Origin: an uncultured Lentisphaerota bacterium | GTDB lineage: Bacteria > Verrucomicrobiota > Kiritimatiellia > CAIQIC01 | DNA length: 64,000 nt | Assembly (NCBI GenBank): GCA_903896925.1 | Contig: CAITZM010000027.1 | Span: 42,795 to 106,794 of the forward strand | Direction: 5' to 3' | Shown here: in pieces, positions 47,802-61,359 of the stretch | How the letters are laid out: every line of letters starts with the position of its first letter | Position numbering within the stretch: position 1 is the stretch's first letter | Notes under the pieces: generated by a model | Databases searched by the model: none | What the model saw: the letters and a program-made list of their open reading frames with translations, nothing else | What the model was told of the DNA's origin: nothing | Position numbers and translations under genes: made by a program

Positions 47802-50800
47802 ATGTATACAAAATCAAGTTTGCTGACCAATATCGCGCTGCTGACGCTTGGAGCCATTTTCGCGACTGCCATCATTTTCGGGAGCCTGCTGCTGCGCGCC
47901 CGGGAAAACGCCGTGCTCGGCGAGGCCGATGCCAAGATCATGACTGCGGCCCTCGCCTTGGAACAGATCCTGTCGCCGCAGTATCACGACCGGATCGTCG
48001 ACTCCAACTCGGTGACCTCGGCCCAGTTTGAGGCCCTGGTGGACAGCAACAATCAGCTCTGCCGTCAGGATGGTCTGCAATACGTATGGAGCGTGCTGGC
48101 GCTGGGCTCGAACCAACTGGTCTTTACCTCCGCCACCTCCCCGGATCACACGACCAGCAACCACCAGCACGCCAGGTTCTTCGAGGCGCATCGGGAGCCC
48201 CAGGCGTTTGCCGGAGCCCTCAACACCCTGCAACCCTCGTTCAGCACGTTTCGCAACCAGTGGGGGCAAGGCCGGATGGTCTTGCTGCCGAAGCACGACC
48301 GTCACGGCCGCGTATATATCCTGGCCGCCAGTGTCGCACTGGACAAAATGGACGGACTCCTGCAGCGGGCCATGGTGGAAGCCCTGGGTGTGGCGACACT
48401 GCTGGCCCTGTTGGCCGGACTATTGCTGACCCAGTTGCTCCGCAAGCTGCTCCGGCCGCTGGCCGGCCTGTCGCAGGCCGCACACCGGCTCGCCCTCGGA
48501 GATTTTGAAACCAGCTTGGGCGCCTCAGGTTCGCGGGAAGCCAAACTGCTGGCAGAGTCCCTGGAAACCATGCGCCTGGCCGTCCGCCAACAGATGGATG
48601 CGCTGCGACGCAGCGCCGAGCGAGTGGGCCACGTCAACGACCTCCTGCGCTCCATCCAGAATGTCGACCGGCTCATCCTGAAAGAAGGGGATGCCGTCAG
48701 GCTGCTCCAGGCCACCTGCGAGAGCCTGGTCCAGGTCCGCGGCTACAGGTTGGTGTGGATCGGACAACCCGAGGCGGGGTCCCATCGTGTCGTGCCGGTG
48801 GCCAGCGCGGGCAGCGGGGTGGCAGCGCTGGTGTGCGCGCCGATCACCTGGGACGAAAGCCCCACGGGCCGCGGCCCCACCGGGACCGCGATCCGCGAGC
48901 GCCGGACCGTCGTGGTCGACGACCTGCGGACCGACCCCAACTGCGCCCCTTGGCAGTCCACATTCGAGACCTGCGGCGTCTGCTCGCTCGCCTCGGCTCC
49001 GCTGCAGGCTGGCGACGACTTATTCGGCGCCATCACCCTCGCGGCCGACAAGCCCCAGGCCTTTGATGCGGAAGAAAGCGCCCTGCTGGGCACTCTGGCC
49101 CAGAATCTGGCCCACGCGCTCAAGGCCCTCGCGGATGCCGCGGCACTCCGCCACACCCGCCAAGCACTGGACGAGCGCGAGCGGCAGTATCAAACCATGC
49201 TCACCTCCACGCTGGATGGATTCATCAGCATAGACATGGAAGGGCGCATTCTCGATTGCAACTCGGCGAGCTGCCAGCTTTTCGGATTCTCCCAGGCGGA
49301 ACTGCTCCAACGGTCCCTCACCGACCTCGTCGATGAGGAGACCCGGGGGAAAATACCGGCGCGGATCGCAGCGATCGCCGCACAGGGAGGGACGCGCTTC
49401 GAATCGCACATGCTGCACCGCGCGGGCCGGAGCATCGACGTGGAGGTGAGCGCCCACCATCTCCCGCACCTGGGCGGCCGCGTCTATGCTTTCCTCCGCG
49501 ACATCACCGCGAACAAACAAGCCGAGCTTGCGCAACTGCGCTACCAGCTGATCCTGCAGTATGCGCGGGACGCCATCCTGCTGGTCAAGCCCGACGGGCA
49601 GATCATCGAGGGCAATGCGACCGCGCAAACCTTGTACGGCTACACCCGGGAAGAATTGCTGAAACTCAATATTTATGCACTGCGCCCGCACGAAGCGCCC
49701 GCGGTCGTCCAAAGCCACATGGCCGCCGTGCGCGCCAGCGGCATCCTGTTCGAAGCCCTGCACCGGCGCAAAGACGGCAGCCTGGTCCCCGTGGAGGTCA
49801 GCGCCCAAGGCGTACAGATCGCAGGCGAGGAAATGCTGCTCAGCCTCATCCGCGATATCTCCATGCGCAAGCAGGCCGATGCCGCTTTGCTGGCGAGCGA
49901 GCAGCGGTTGACCCAACTGGCCACCGTGACAGGGGAATTCATCTGGGAGGTGGATCAAGCGGGCGTATACACCTTTACCAGCACGGCCTGCGAAGCGTTG
50001 CTGGGCTATGCGCCGGAAGACTTGGTGGGCAAGCTGCATTTCTACGATTTATTCCCCGAAGCACAGCGGGCAAAAGTCCGGCAGCAAGCCTTTGCCGTCA
50101 TGGCGCAGCAAAAAAAATTCCGCGACTTCCCCAACCAGGTCCAAACCCGGCAAGGTCAGGTGCTGGAGATGCTCACCAGCGGCGCCCCGCGGCTGGATGC
50201 CCAAGGCGTATGCGTGGGCTATTACGGCTCCGATCGGGATGTCACCGCCCAGAAACAAGCGGAAGCCGCCTTGCAGCAATTGGCCGAGCGCCTGAATCTG
50301 GCCACGCATGCCGCCCATCTCGGGGTGTGGGACCTGGATGTGCAGCAAAACCACCTGTACTGGGATGAAGAGATGTATGTGCTCTACGGCCGCCGGGCGG
50401 CGGATTTCCAGCCGACCTATGCGGACTGGCGCGCCGCCCTGCACCCCGAAGATAATGAGCGCAGCCATGCGATCCTGCAGGAGGCGCTGGCGAAGCGGAC
50501 AGAGTACCAAAGCGAATTCCGCATCATCCGCCCGGATGGCGAGGTCAGGAACATCCAGGCCCATGCCCACATCGTCCGCGATGCCGCGGGCCGCGCCCTG
50601 CGCATCATCGGCCTCAACATCGACATCACGGAACTGAAGCAAACCGAGACCGCCTTGCGCGAGTCCAAGGAAAACTTCCGGCAGCTGGTCGAAGAGCTCA
50701 ACGATGCCATTTTCGAAATCGACATCAACGCGGTCATCTCCTATGCCAGCCCGGTCTTCAAGAACCTCTTCGGCCATGAGCCCGCGGCCCTGGTGGGTCA

Positions 50801-52559
50801 ACCCTTCACCGCGTTCGTCCTGCCCGAGGACCGCCCCCTCGTGGCGGCCACGATTGAGGACGTTTTGAGGGGCAACATCGTGCCGGGCGAATTCAGAATG
50901 CAGGCCTTGGATGGCTCCCTCCACTGGGTGCGGGTCTCCACCCGGCCGGCCCAGAAAGCGGGGCGGACGTACGGGCTGCGCGGCGTCATGATCGATATCA
51001 CGGAGGCCAAGCGGGCGCAGGCCGCCCTGTGGGCGAGCGAGGAACGGTTCCGCGCGCTGGTCGAAAAAGCTTTGGATTGTTTTATCATCATCAATGCATC
51101 CGGGATCATCACCTACATCAGCCCGGCCATCCAGCAGATGACCGGGCGCGCACCGGAGACCTATACCGGAAGGCACTTCGCGGAGCACATGCACAACGAG
51201 AGCCGGATCGAGACCGGACAGGCCCTGGAGTGCTTGCTGCAGCACCCCGAGTTGCCCATCCGGCTGGTGGCACGGTTCAAACATCAGGATGGCACCTGGC
51301 GGACCTTGGAGGGTGTGGCGACCAATCTGCTGGAACATAGCGCGGTCCAGGGCATTCTCATCAACTGCCAGGACATCACGTCCCGGGACATGCTGGCGCG
51401 GCAACTTCGTCAGGCCCAGAAAATGGAGGCGATCGGCACCCTGGCCGGCGGCATTGCCCACGACTTCAACAATATGCTCTTTGCCATCATGGGCTTCACG
51501 AGCATGGCCCTGAAGCGGGCCAAAAAAGACAAAACCTTGTCCGAGGATTTGGGGCAAATCATGACCGCCAGCCAACGGTCCGCCGAACTGGTGCGCCAGC
51601 TGCTTATCTTCAGCCGGCAGGCGGAAAAATCCAGGGTGGAAGTCGCCGTCACGCCGATGCTCAAGGAGACCTACCGGCTGCTGCGCGCCACGCTGCCCAC
51701 GTCCATCGATATCCGGTTGGACCTGCAGGCCACCCACGATGTGGTCAGCGCCGATCCGGTCCAAGTCCAGCAGATCGTCATGAACCTGAGCACCAACGCT
51801 TTTTTCGCCATGCGCGAGAAAGGCGGCCTCCTGACGCTGCGGCTGGAGGAACTGGCGCAGACCACGCACCCCGAGGCGTTGGAAGCCCCGCACGGCTGGC
51901 TGTGCCTGAGCGTCAGCGATACCGGGTGCGGCATCCCCGCCGCACATATGGATCGCCTGTTTGAACCGTTCTTCACCACCAAGGCCATCGGCGAGGGCAC
52001 CGGACTGGGCCTCCCGGTGGTGCACGGGATCGTGACGGCCGCCGGCGGCTTCATCGATGTCGTCAGCGCGCCGGGCGAGGGCGCGACCTTCAAGATTTAC
52101 CTGCCCCTGCTCAAGTCGGCCGCCCACCTCCCCGAGCCCGGAGCCACCGACCTGACGCCCGCCCCCGCCAAGGCCTATCGCATTCTCTGCGTCGATGACG
52201 AAAAGGTGCTGACCAGCATGATCCAGCGCACGCTCACCGCGCAGGGCTACCAGGTCACCGCCTTCAATGACAGCCCGGCGGCCCTGGCCGAACTGCGCCT
52301 GCAGCCGCAGGGTTACGATGTCCTGCTCACCGACCAGACCATGCCGCAGCTGACGGGCCTGGACTTGATCCGGGCGGCACGCCAGGTGCGCCCCGACCTG
52401 CCCTGTATTTTGCTCACGGGGTATGACAGCGAACTGGTGTCGGCCGCGCAATGCCGGGAACTGGGAACCTTCCTGCGCCACAAGCCGCTGACCCATGAGG
52501 AACTCGGCAACGTCATCCACGTGGCCCTGCGGCAACAGCCCGGCGAGGAAACAACATGA
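47802..52559 (+). CDS. Membrane multi-PAS/GAF hybrid histidine kinase
   Basis: 1585 aa. TM1 (SLLTNIALLTLGAIFATAIIFGSLLL), an extracytoplasmic sensor of ~160 aa, TM2 (LGVATLLALLAGLLLTQLL) and a HAMP-like linker. A GAF domain (~290-445) is followed by six PAS domains, each closing with a DIT/DIS-type motif (e.g. FLRDITANKQAE, LIRDISMRKQAD, DRDVTAQKQAE, VMIDITEAKRAQ). HisKA has the H-box LAGGIAHDFNNMLFAIMG, then HATPase (GEGTGLGLPVVHGI) and a C-terminal receiver (RILCVDDEKVL; Asp in YDVLLTDQTMPQLTG). Start at 47802 chosen over the ATG at 47793 for better RBS spacing (ACAGGA). Stop overlaps the next receiver gene (ATGA). Confidence 0.92.
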   Translation: MYTKSSLLTNIALLTLGAIFATAIIFGSLLLRARENAVLGEADAKIMTAALALEQILSPQYHDRIVDSNSVTSAQFEALVDSNNQLCRQDGLQYVWSVLALGSNQLVFTSATSPDHTTSNHQHARFFEAHREPQAFAGALNTLQPSFSTFRNQWGQGRMVLLPKHDRHGRVYILAASVALDKMDGLLQRAMVEALGVATLLALLAGLLLTQLLRKLLRPLAGLSQAAHRLALGDFETSLGASGSREAKLLAESLETMRLAVRQQMDALRRSAERVGHVNDLLRSIQNVDRLILKEGDAVRLLQATCESLVQVRGYRLVWIGQPEAGSHRVVPVASAGSGVAALVCAPITWDESPTGRGPTGTAIRERRTVVVDDLRTDPNCAPWQSTFETCGVCSLASAPLQAGDDLFGAITLAADKPQAFDAEESALLGTLAQNLAHALKALADAAALRHTRQALDERERQYQTMLTSTLDGFISIDMEGRILDCNSASCQLFGFSQAELLQRSLTDLVDEETRGKIPARIAAIAAQGGTRFESHMLHRAGRSIDVEVSAHHLPHLGGRVYAFLRDITANKQAELAQLRYQLILQYARDAILLVKPDGQIIEGNATAQTLYGYTREELLKLNIYALRPHEAPAVVQSHMAAVRASGILFEALHRRKDGSLVPVEVSAQGVQIAGEEMLLSLIRDISMRKQADAALLASEQRLTQLATVTGEFIWEVDQAGVYTFTSTACEALLGYAPEDLVGKLHFYDLFPEAQRAKVRQQAFAVMAQQKKFRDFPNQVQTRQGQVLEMLTSGAPRLDAQGVCVGYYGSDRDVTAQKQAEAALQQLAERLNLATHAAHLGVWDLDVQQNHLYWDEEMYVLYGRRAADFQPTYADWRAALHPEDNERSHAILQEALAKRTEYQSEFRIIRPDGEVRNIQAHAHIVRDAAGRALRIIGLNIDITELKQTETALRESKENFRQLVEELNDAIFEIDINAVISYASPVFKNLFGHEPAALVGQPFTAFVLPEDRPLVAATIEDVLRGNIVPGEFRMQALDGSLHWVRVSTRPAQKAGRTYGLRGVMIDITEAKRAQAALWASEERFRALVEKALDCFIIINASGIITYISPAIQQMTGRAPETYTGRHFAEHMHNESRIETGQALECLLQHPELPIRLVARFKHQDGTWRTLEGVATNLLEHSAVQGILINCQDITSRDMLARQLRQAQKMEAIGTLAGGIAHDFNNMLFAIMGFTSMALKRAKKDKTLSEDLGQIMTASQRSAELVRQLLIFSRQAEKSRVEVAVTPMLKETYRLLRATLPTSIDIRLDLQATHDVVSADPVQVQQIVMNLSTNAFFAMREKGGLLTLRLEELAQTTHPEALEAPHGWLCLSVSDTGCGIPAAHMDRLFEPFFTTKAIGEGTGLGLPVVHGIVTAAGGFIDVVSAPGEGATFKIYLPLLKSAAHLPEPGATDLTPAPAKAYRILCVDDEKVLTSMIQRTLTAQGYQVTAFNDSPAALAELRLQPQGYDVLLTDQTMPQLTGLDLIRAARQVRPDLPCILLTGYDSELVSAAQCRELGTFLRHKPLTHEELGNVIHVALRQQPGEETT

Positions 52560-52993
52560 AGCACATCCTGGTGATTGACGATGAAGAACCTGTCCGCACC
52601 CTGCTGCGCAACTACCTCGAGAGCGAGGGCTACAGCGTGTGCATGGCCCGCGACGGAAAACAGGCGCTGCAGCTCTTTGCCAAATATCATGCGGACCTGA
52701 TCATCACGGATGTGTTCATGCCGGAGAAAGACGGCTTGGAAGTGCTGGCCGCCTTGCGCCAGAACGGGGCCACGCTGCCGGTCATCGCCATCTCCGGCGG
52801 CGGCCGTATGCAGATGGATGATGTGCTGCGCATTGCCCGGTCCTTGGGCGCCACGCGCGTCCTGGACAAGCCCATCGCCTTGGAGCTGTTGCTGGAGACC
52901 GTGCAGGAACTCCTGCCGCCTTCGCCCCCGGAGATCAAGCCCAGTTTCCCGGGACGCACCCTGCCCTCTTCGCCGTTCGACCGCAGGGGCTAG
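52556..52993 (+). CDS. Single-domain response regulator
   Basis: 145 aa receiver: HILVIDDEEPVRTLLRNYL, phospho-acceptor in ADLIITDVFMPEKDG, Ser in AISGGG and Lys in LDKPIALE, plus a short Pro-rich tail. ATGA overlap with the hybrid kinase, the likely phosphodonor. Confidence 0.92.
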   Translation: MKHILVIDDEEPVRTLLRNYLESEGYSVCMARDGKQALQLFAKYHADLIITDVFMPEKDGLEVLAALRQNGATLPVIAISGGGRMQMDDVLRIARSLGATRVLDKPIALELLLETVQELLPPSPPEIKPSFPGRTLPSSPFDRRG

Positions 52994-52996
52994 GAC

Positions 52997-53041
52997 ATAA
53001 AAAAGAGCCGGCCTGCGGTCAGTGGGTGACGAGGCCGGCTC
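52997..53041 (-). terminator. Rho-independent terminator of PEP-CTERM gene 53816
   Basis: Stem GAGCCGGCCT / AGGCCGGCTC (53005-53014 / 53032-53041), then TTTTTTATG on the minus strand. It also lies just after the stop of the convergent receiver gene. Confidence 0.88.
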
Positions 53042-53090
53042 AATAGGGGTGTAGGGTGGGTTTAGGGGTGTTCTATCTTGGGTGTTCTGT

Positions 53091-53816
53091 TTAGGGTGTA
53101 CCAAAAGATTTGAAATCAAGCGTCTTCCCGTTAAGGCGGCGCTCGCGCCGGCGGCGATGGAAGCGCAAGAAGAACGCACCGCCGACGAGTGTCGCGAGCG
53201 ACAAGGTGCCCGGCTCGGGAATGACGTACGTGTAGATGATGGTCGCGATGGCGTTCGCGTGGGTCTTCTGGATGACATCCGAATTGCCACCGGTATAGCT
53301 GATCCACGTGGTCGTCTTGGTCAGACCCTCCAGATCCAGCATGCCGAAGCCCGTGAAGGAGTCCAACGCATTCCGGTCGGTATAGGTGAGCCAGCCCGAA
53401 TCGGAGGTGGCCGAATACGTCGACGAGGTCGAATACGCGCCGGACGCCAGATGGTAGCTGTAGGGCGTGGTAGGAAACATTTTGTCGATTTGCGGAGCAT
53501 TAGCGCTGAAATACCCGGCATCATCCAAAACGCTGATCATCACTTCCGCTTTGACGGTGCCATCCGACTGCAGGCCCGAGGCGTTATGCAGGTAGAATTT
53601 CGTATCCAACGAGGTCTGCACCCGCAAGTCCACGGACAACAGCAGGCCCACATGCGGGCTGAACTCGGCCACCTGCTGCGTGTTGGTCCAGTCGGTCAAG
53701 GCCGAAGACCACGTCGCCGTGTTCGTCAGCGAAGAGGCCCGGCCGGGCAACGCCCAGCCGGCCGCCAACACCACCACCAACGCCCCCATCCGCCTGATAG
53801 CCCTCGCGTTCTTCAT
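53091..53816 (-). CDS. PEP-CTERM surface protein, paralogue of 5170-5850 with a different anchor
   Basis: 241 aa. Signal peptide from MKNARAIRRMGALVVVLAAGWAL. The body from SSLTNTATW to NAIATIIYTYV is nearly identical to the protein at 5170-5850 (long shared runs such as SPHVGLLLSV and GFGMLDLEGLTKTTTW). The tail is unrelated: VIPEPGTLSLATLVGGAFFLRFHRRRRERR plus 13 extra residues. Choice-of-anchor-E-like. The start at 53816 has GGAGGCGG. A dyad and an ATATAAAAT box precede it on the minus strand. Function of the ectodomain unknown. Confidence 0.87.
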   Translation of the reverse strand: MKNARAIRRMGALVVVLAAGWALPGRASSLTNTATWSSALTDWTNTQQVAEFSPHVGLLLSVDLRVQTSLDTKFYLHNASGLQSDGTVKAEVMISVLDDAGYFSANAPQIDKMFPTTPYSYHLASGAYSTSSTYSATSDSGWLTYTDRNALDSFTGFGMLDLEGLTKTTTWISYTGGNSDVIQKTHANAIATIIYTYVIPEPGTLSLATLVGGAFFLRFHRRRRERRLNGKTLDFKSFGTP

Positions 53817-53904
53817 GCCCGCCTCCGTCTTCGTTTGTGTTGACTGGCTTTGGTTCACGGGCGCGAGAGTACGCGGCCTGACGCATCCCGCCTATTTTAT
53901 ATTT

Positions 53905-53920
53905 TACTCTTTTTTGAGTA
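53905..53920. promoter_or_regulatory. TACTC-N6-GAGTA dyad upstream of PEP-CTERM gene 53816
   Basis: TACTC (53905-53909), spacer TTTTTT, GAGTA (53916-53920). On the minus strand it is followed by AAATATAAAATAGG, a good -10 candidate, placing the dyad over the -35 region. Confidence 0.65.
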
Positions 53921-54398
53921 GTGCCGGCCCTGGCCGGGTAACGGGCGCCGCGCGCCGCGGAACGAGGCCTGCGCTGCCAAATTGCGCCTCGGGCCTTTGT
54001 TTTCCGCGGGCATCGCGCGCCGCCCGCAGGCCGCTCAAAGCATGGCGGCAACGGCCCGCGCACTACCTGATTATGAGTAAAGAAAAAACTTCGCTGTCCG
54101 CGAACAATACGGCACCCTGCAGGCAGCGACTGATTCCTGACACCGCGCGGCCTCAGGCTGCCGGAGCAGCTGGCCGGCACAGGTCCGCCGGTTCAGGCGC
54201 CGGATGGAAACGCAAAGTCTCGTTCGACGGAAATGAACGCCCATGCTCAAACAAACCGCCCACCTCCAGCTGCCGGAAGCGATCCGGACCGTCCAACACG
54301 GCGCGGTTTTCTTCCGCGCGGCCGGCGCCCGACGCCGGTGCCCGCAGCCGCCGCGTATGCGGAGGGGGCGTGCCGCGCCGTAGACACCCGACCGGGCA
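53921..54398. other. Intergenic region between divergent PEP-CTERM and kinase genes
   Basis: No credible gene. It includes an imperfect dyad copy TACCT-N6-GAGTA (54064-54079) besides the two perfect copies at its ends (53905 and 54399). Confidence 0.5.
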
Positions 54399-54416
54399 CT
54401 ACTCCAAAATGAGTAG
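54399..54416. promoter_or_regulatory. TACTC-N6-GAGTA dyad upstream of giant kinase 54518
   Basis: CTACTC (54399-54404), spacer CAAAAT, GAGTAG (54411-54416), followed by ATTATCC, about 100 bp before the kinase start. Confidence 0.65.
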
Positions 54417-54517
54417 ATTATCCATTTCGCGAACCGGCGGCCTGTCCTTAGGATGCGGGCGTGTTTCTGCACCCGGCCCCGGAAGCCGCCTGAACGCAGG
54501 CCTGCAAGGGAACGTGT

Positions 54518-60081
<5,564 letters not shown>

Positions 60082-60085
<4 letters not shown>

Positions 60086-61233
60086 ATGCACCCGTACCCG
60101 CCACCTCGGGCACCATCATGCTGATCGATGACGAGCCGGAGAATTTGAACGTGCTCGGGGAATTGCTGCGCCAGGCCGGCTGGGGGGTGCGGGCCTTTAC
60201 GCGCGGCGAGTCGGCGCTCGCCGCCGCCCGCGCGGAGCGACCCGACCTGGTGCTGCTGGATATCCGCATGCCGGGCCAGGATGGCTACGAAGTTTGCCGC
60301 CGTTTCAAGGCGGTGGAAAGGCTCCATGCGGTCCCGATCATCTTCATCAGCGCCCTCGCCGCCACGGAGGACATCGCCGCCGGTTTCGCCTGCGGCGGGG
60401 TGGACTACATCACCAAGCCTTTCCGCGGGCCGGAGCTGCTGGCCCGCGTGCGCACCCATGTCGACTTGCGCAGGGCCTATGCCCAGCTGGCCGAACAGCA
60501 CGCGCAATTGAACAAGCTGGAACAGCACCGCGACACCCTCGTCCACATGCTCGTGCACGACATGCGCAGCCCGTTGTATGTCCTGATGGGGCACCTGCAA
60601 CTGATTGAAAAACTCGGGTCCGGGAACCTGGGCGCGGAGGATCTCGAGAGCCTGCGCGCGGCCCTCCACGGCGCACGCCTGCTCGGCCGGATGGTGTCCA
60701 CGATGGTCGACGTCAGCCGGATGGAGTCCGCAGCGATCCCGCTGCACCTGACGGCCGTGTCCGTGCAGGACCTGTTCCAGGCGGCACTCCCCCAGGCGTG
60801 GACCCCGGCGAGCCACAACACGATCGCCGAACGCATTGCCGGGGCCTGCCCCACCCTGCTGTGCGATGCGGAACTGAGCGCCCGCATCGTCGCCAACCTG
60901 CTGGCCAATGCGCTCAAGTTCACGCCCGTCCAGGGCACAGTGGAGTTCGGCGCCGCGCCCGCCGCCGGCGGGGTGCGCCTCTGGGTGCGCGACCAGGGCC
61001 CCGGCATCGCCGCCCACCAGCACGCCCACATTTTCGAAAAATTCGGCGTGGCCGAGCAGCCCAAGGGCCAGCGACCGGCCTCGTCCGGCCTGGGGCTGGC
61101 CTTTTGCAAACTGGCGGTGGAGGCTCAAGGCGGCACCATCGGCGTGGAGAGCGCGCCCGGCCAGGGCAGCACCTTCTGGTTCACCCTCCCGGCTGTCACC
61201 GCTGCAGCACCACAGGGCGCGGCGCAGGCGTGA
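60082..61233 (+). CDS. Receiver-histidine kinase (REC-HisKA-HATPase)
   Basis: 383 aa. Receiver (IMLIDDEPENLNVLGELL; Asp in PDLVLLDIRMPGQDG; Lys in ITKPFRG), HisKA with MLVHDMRSPLYVLMG and HATPase (IVANLLANALKFTP, SSGLGLAFCKLAVEAQGG). Nearly the same layout as the protein at 32134-33276. ATGA overlap with the giant kinase, whose phosphate it may receive. Confidence 0.92.
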
Positions 61234-61270
61234 CCTCCTTCCACGCCCTGAAAAAACCATGCCCACCACG

Positions 61271-61285
61271 TTCCAAGTCCTGGAA
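61271..61285. repeat. TTCCA-N5-TGGAA dyad
   Basis: TTCCA-AGTCC-TGGAA in the spacer before the CheB/CheR fusion. The same form occurs at 21698-21712. Confidence 0.4.
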
Positions 61286-61359
61286 AAAGCGGCAAGGACC
61301 GGAGATGATTCGTCCGCTTGGCGCGACTGTGATAAACTAGCCAATCACAGGAGCACTGC

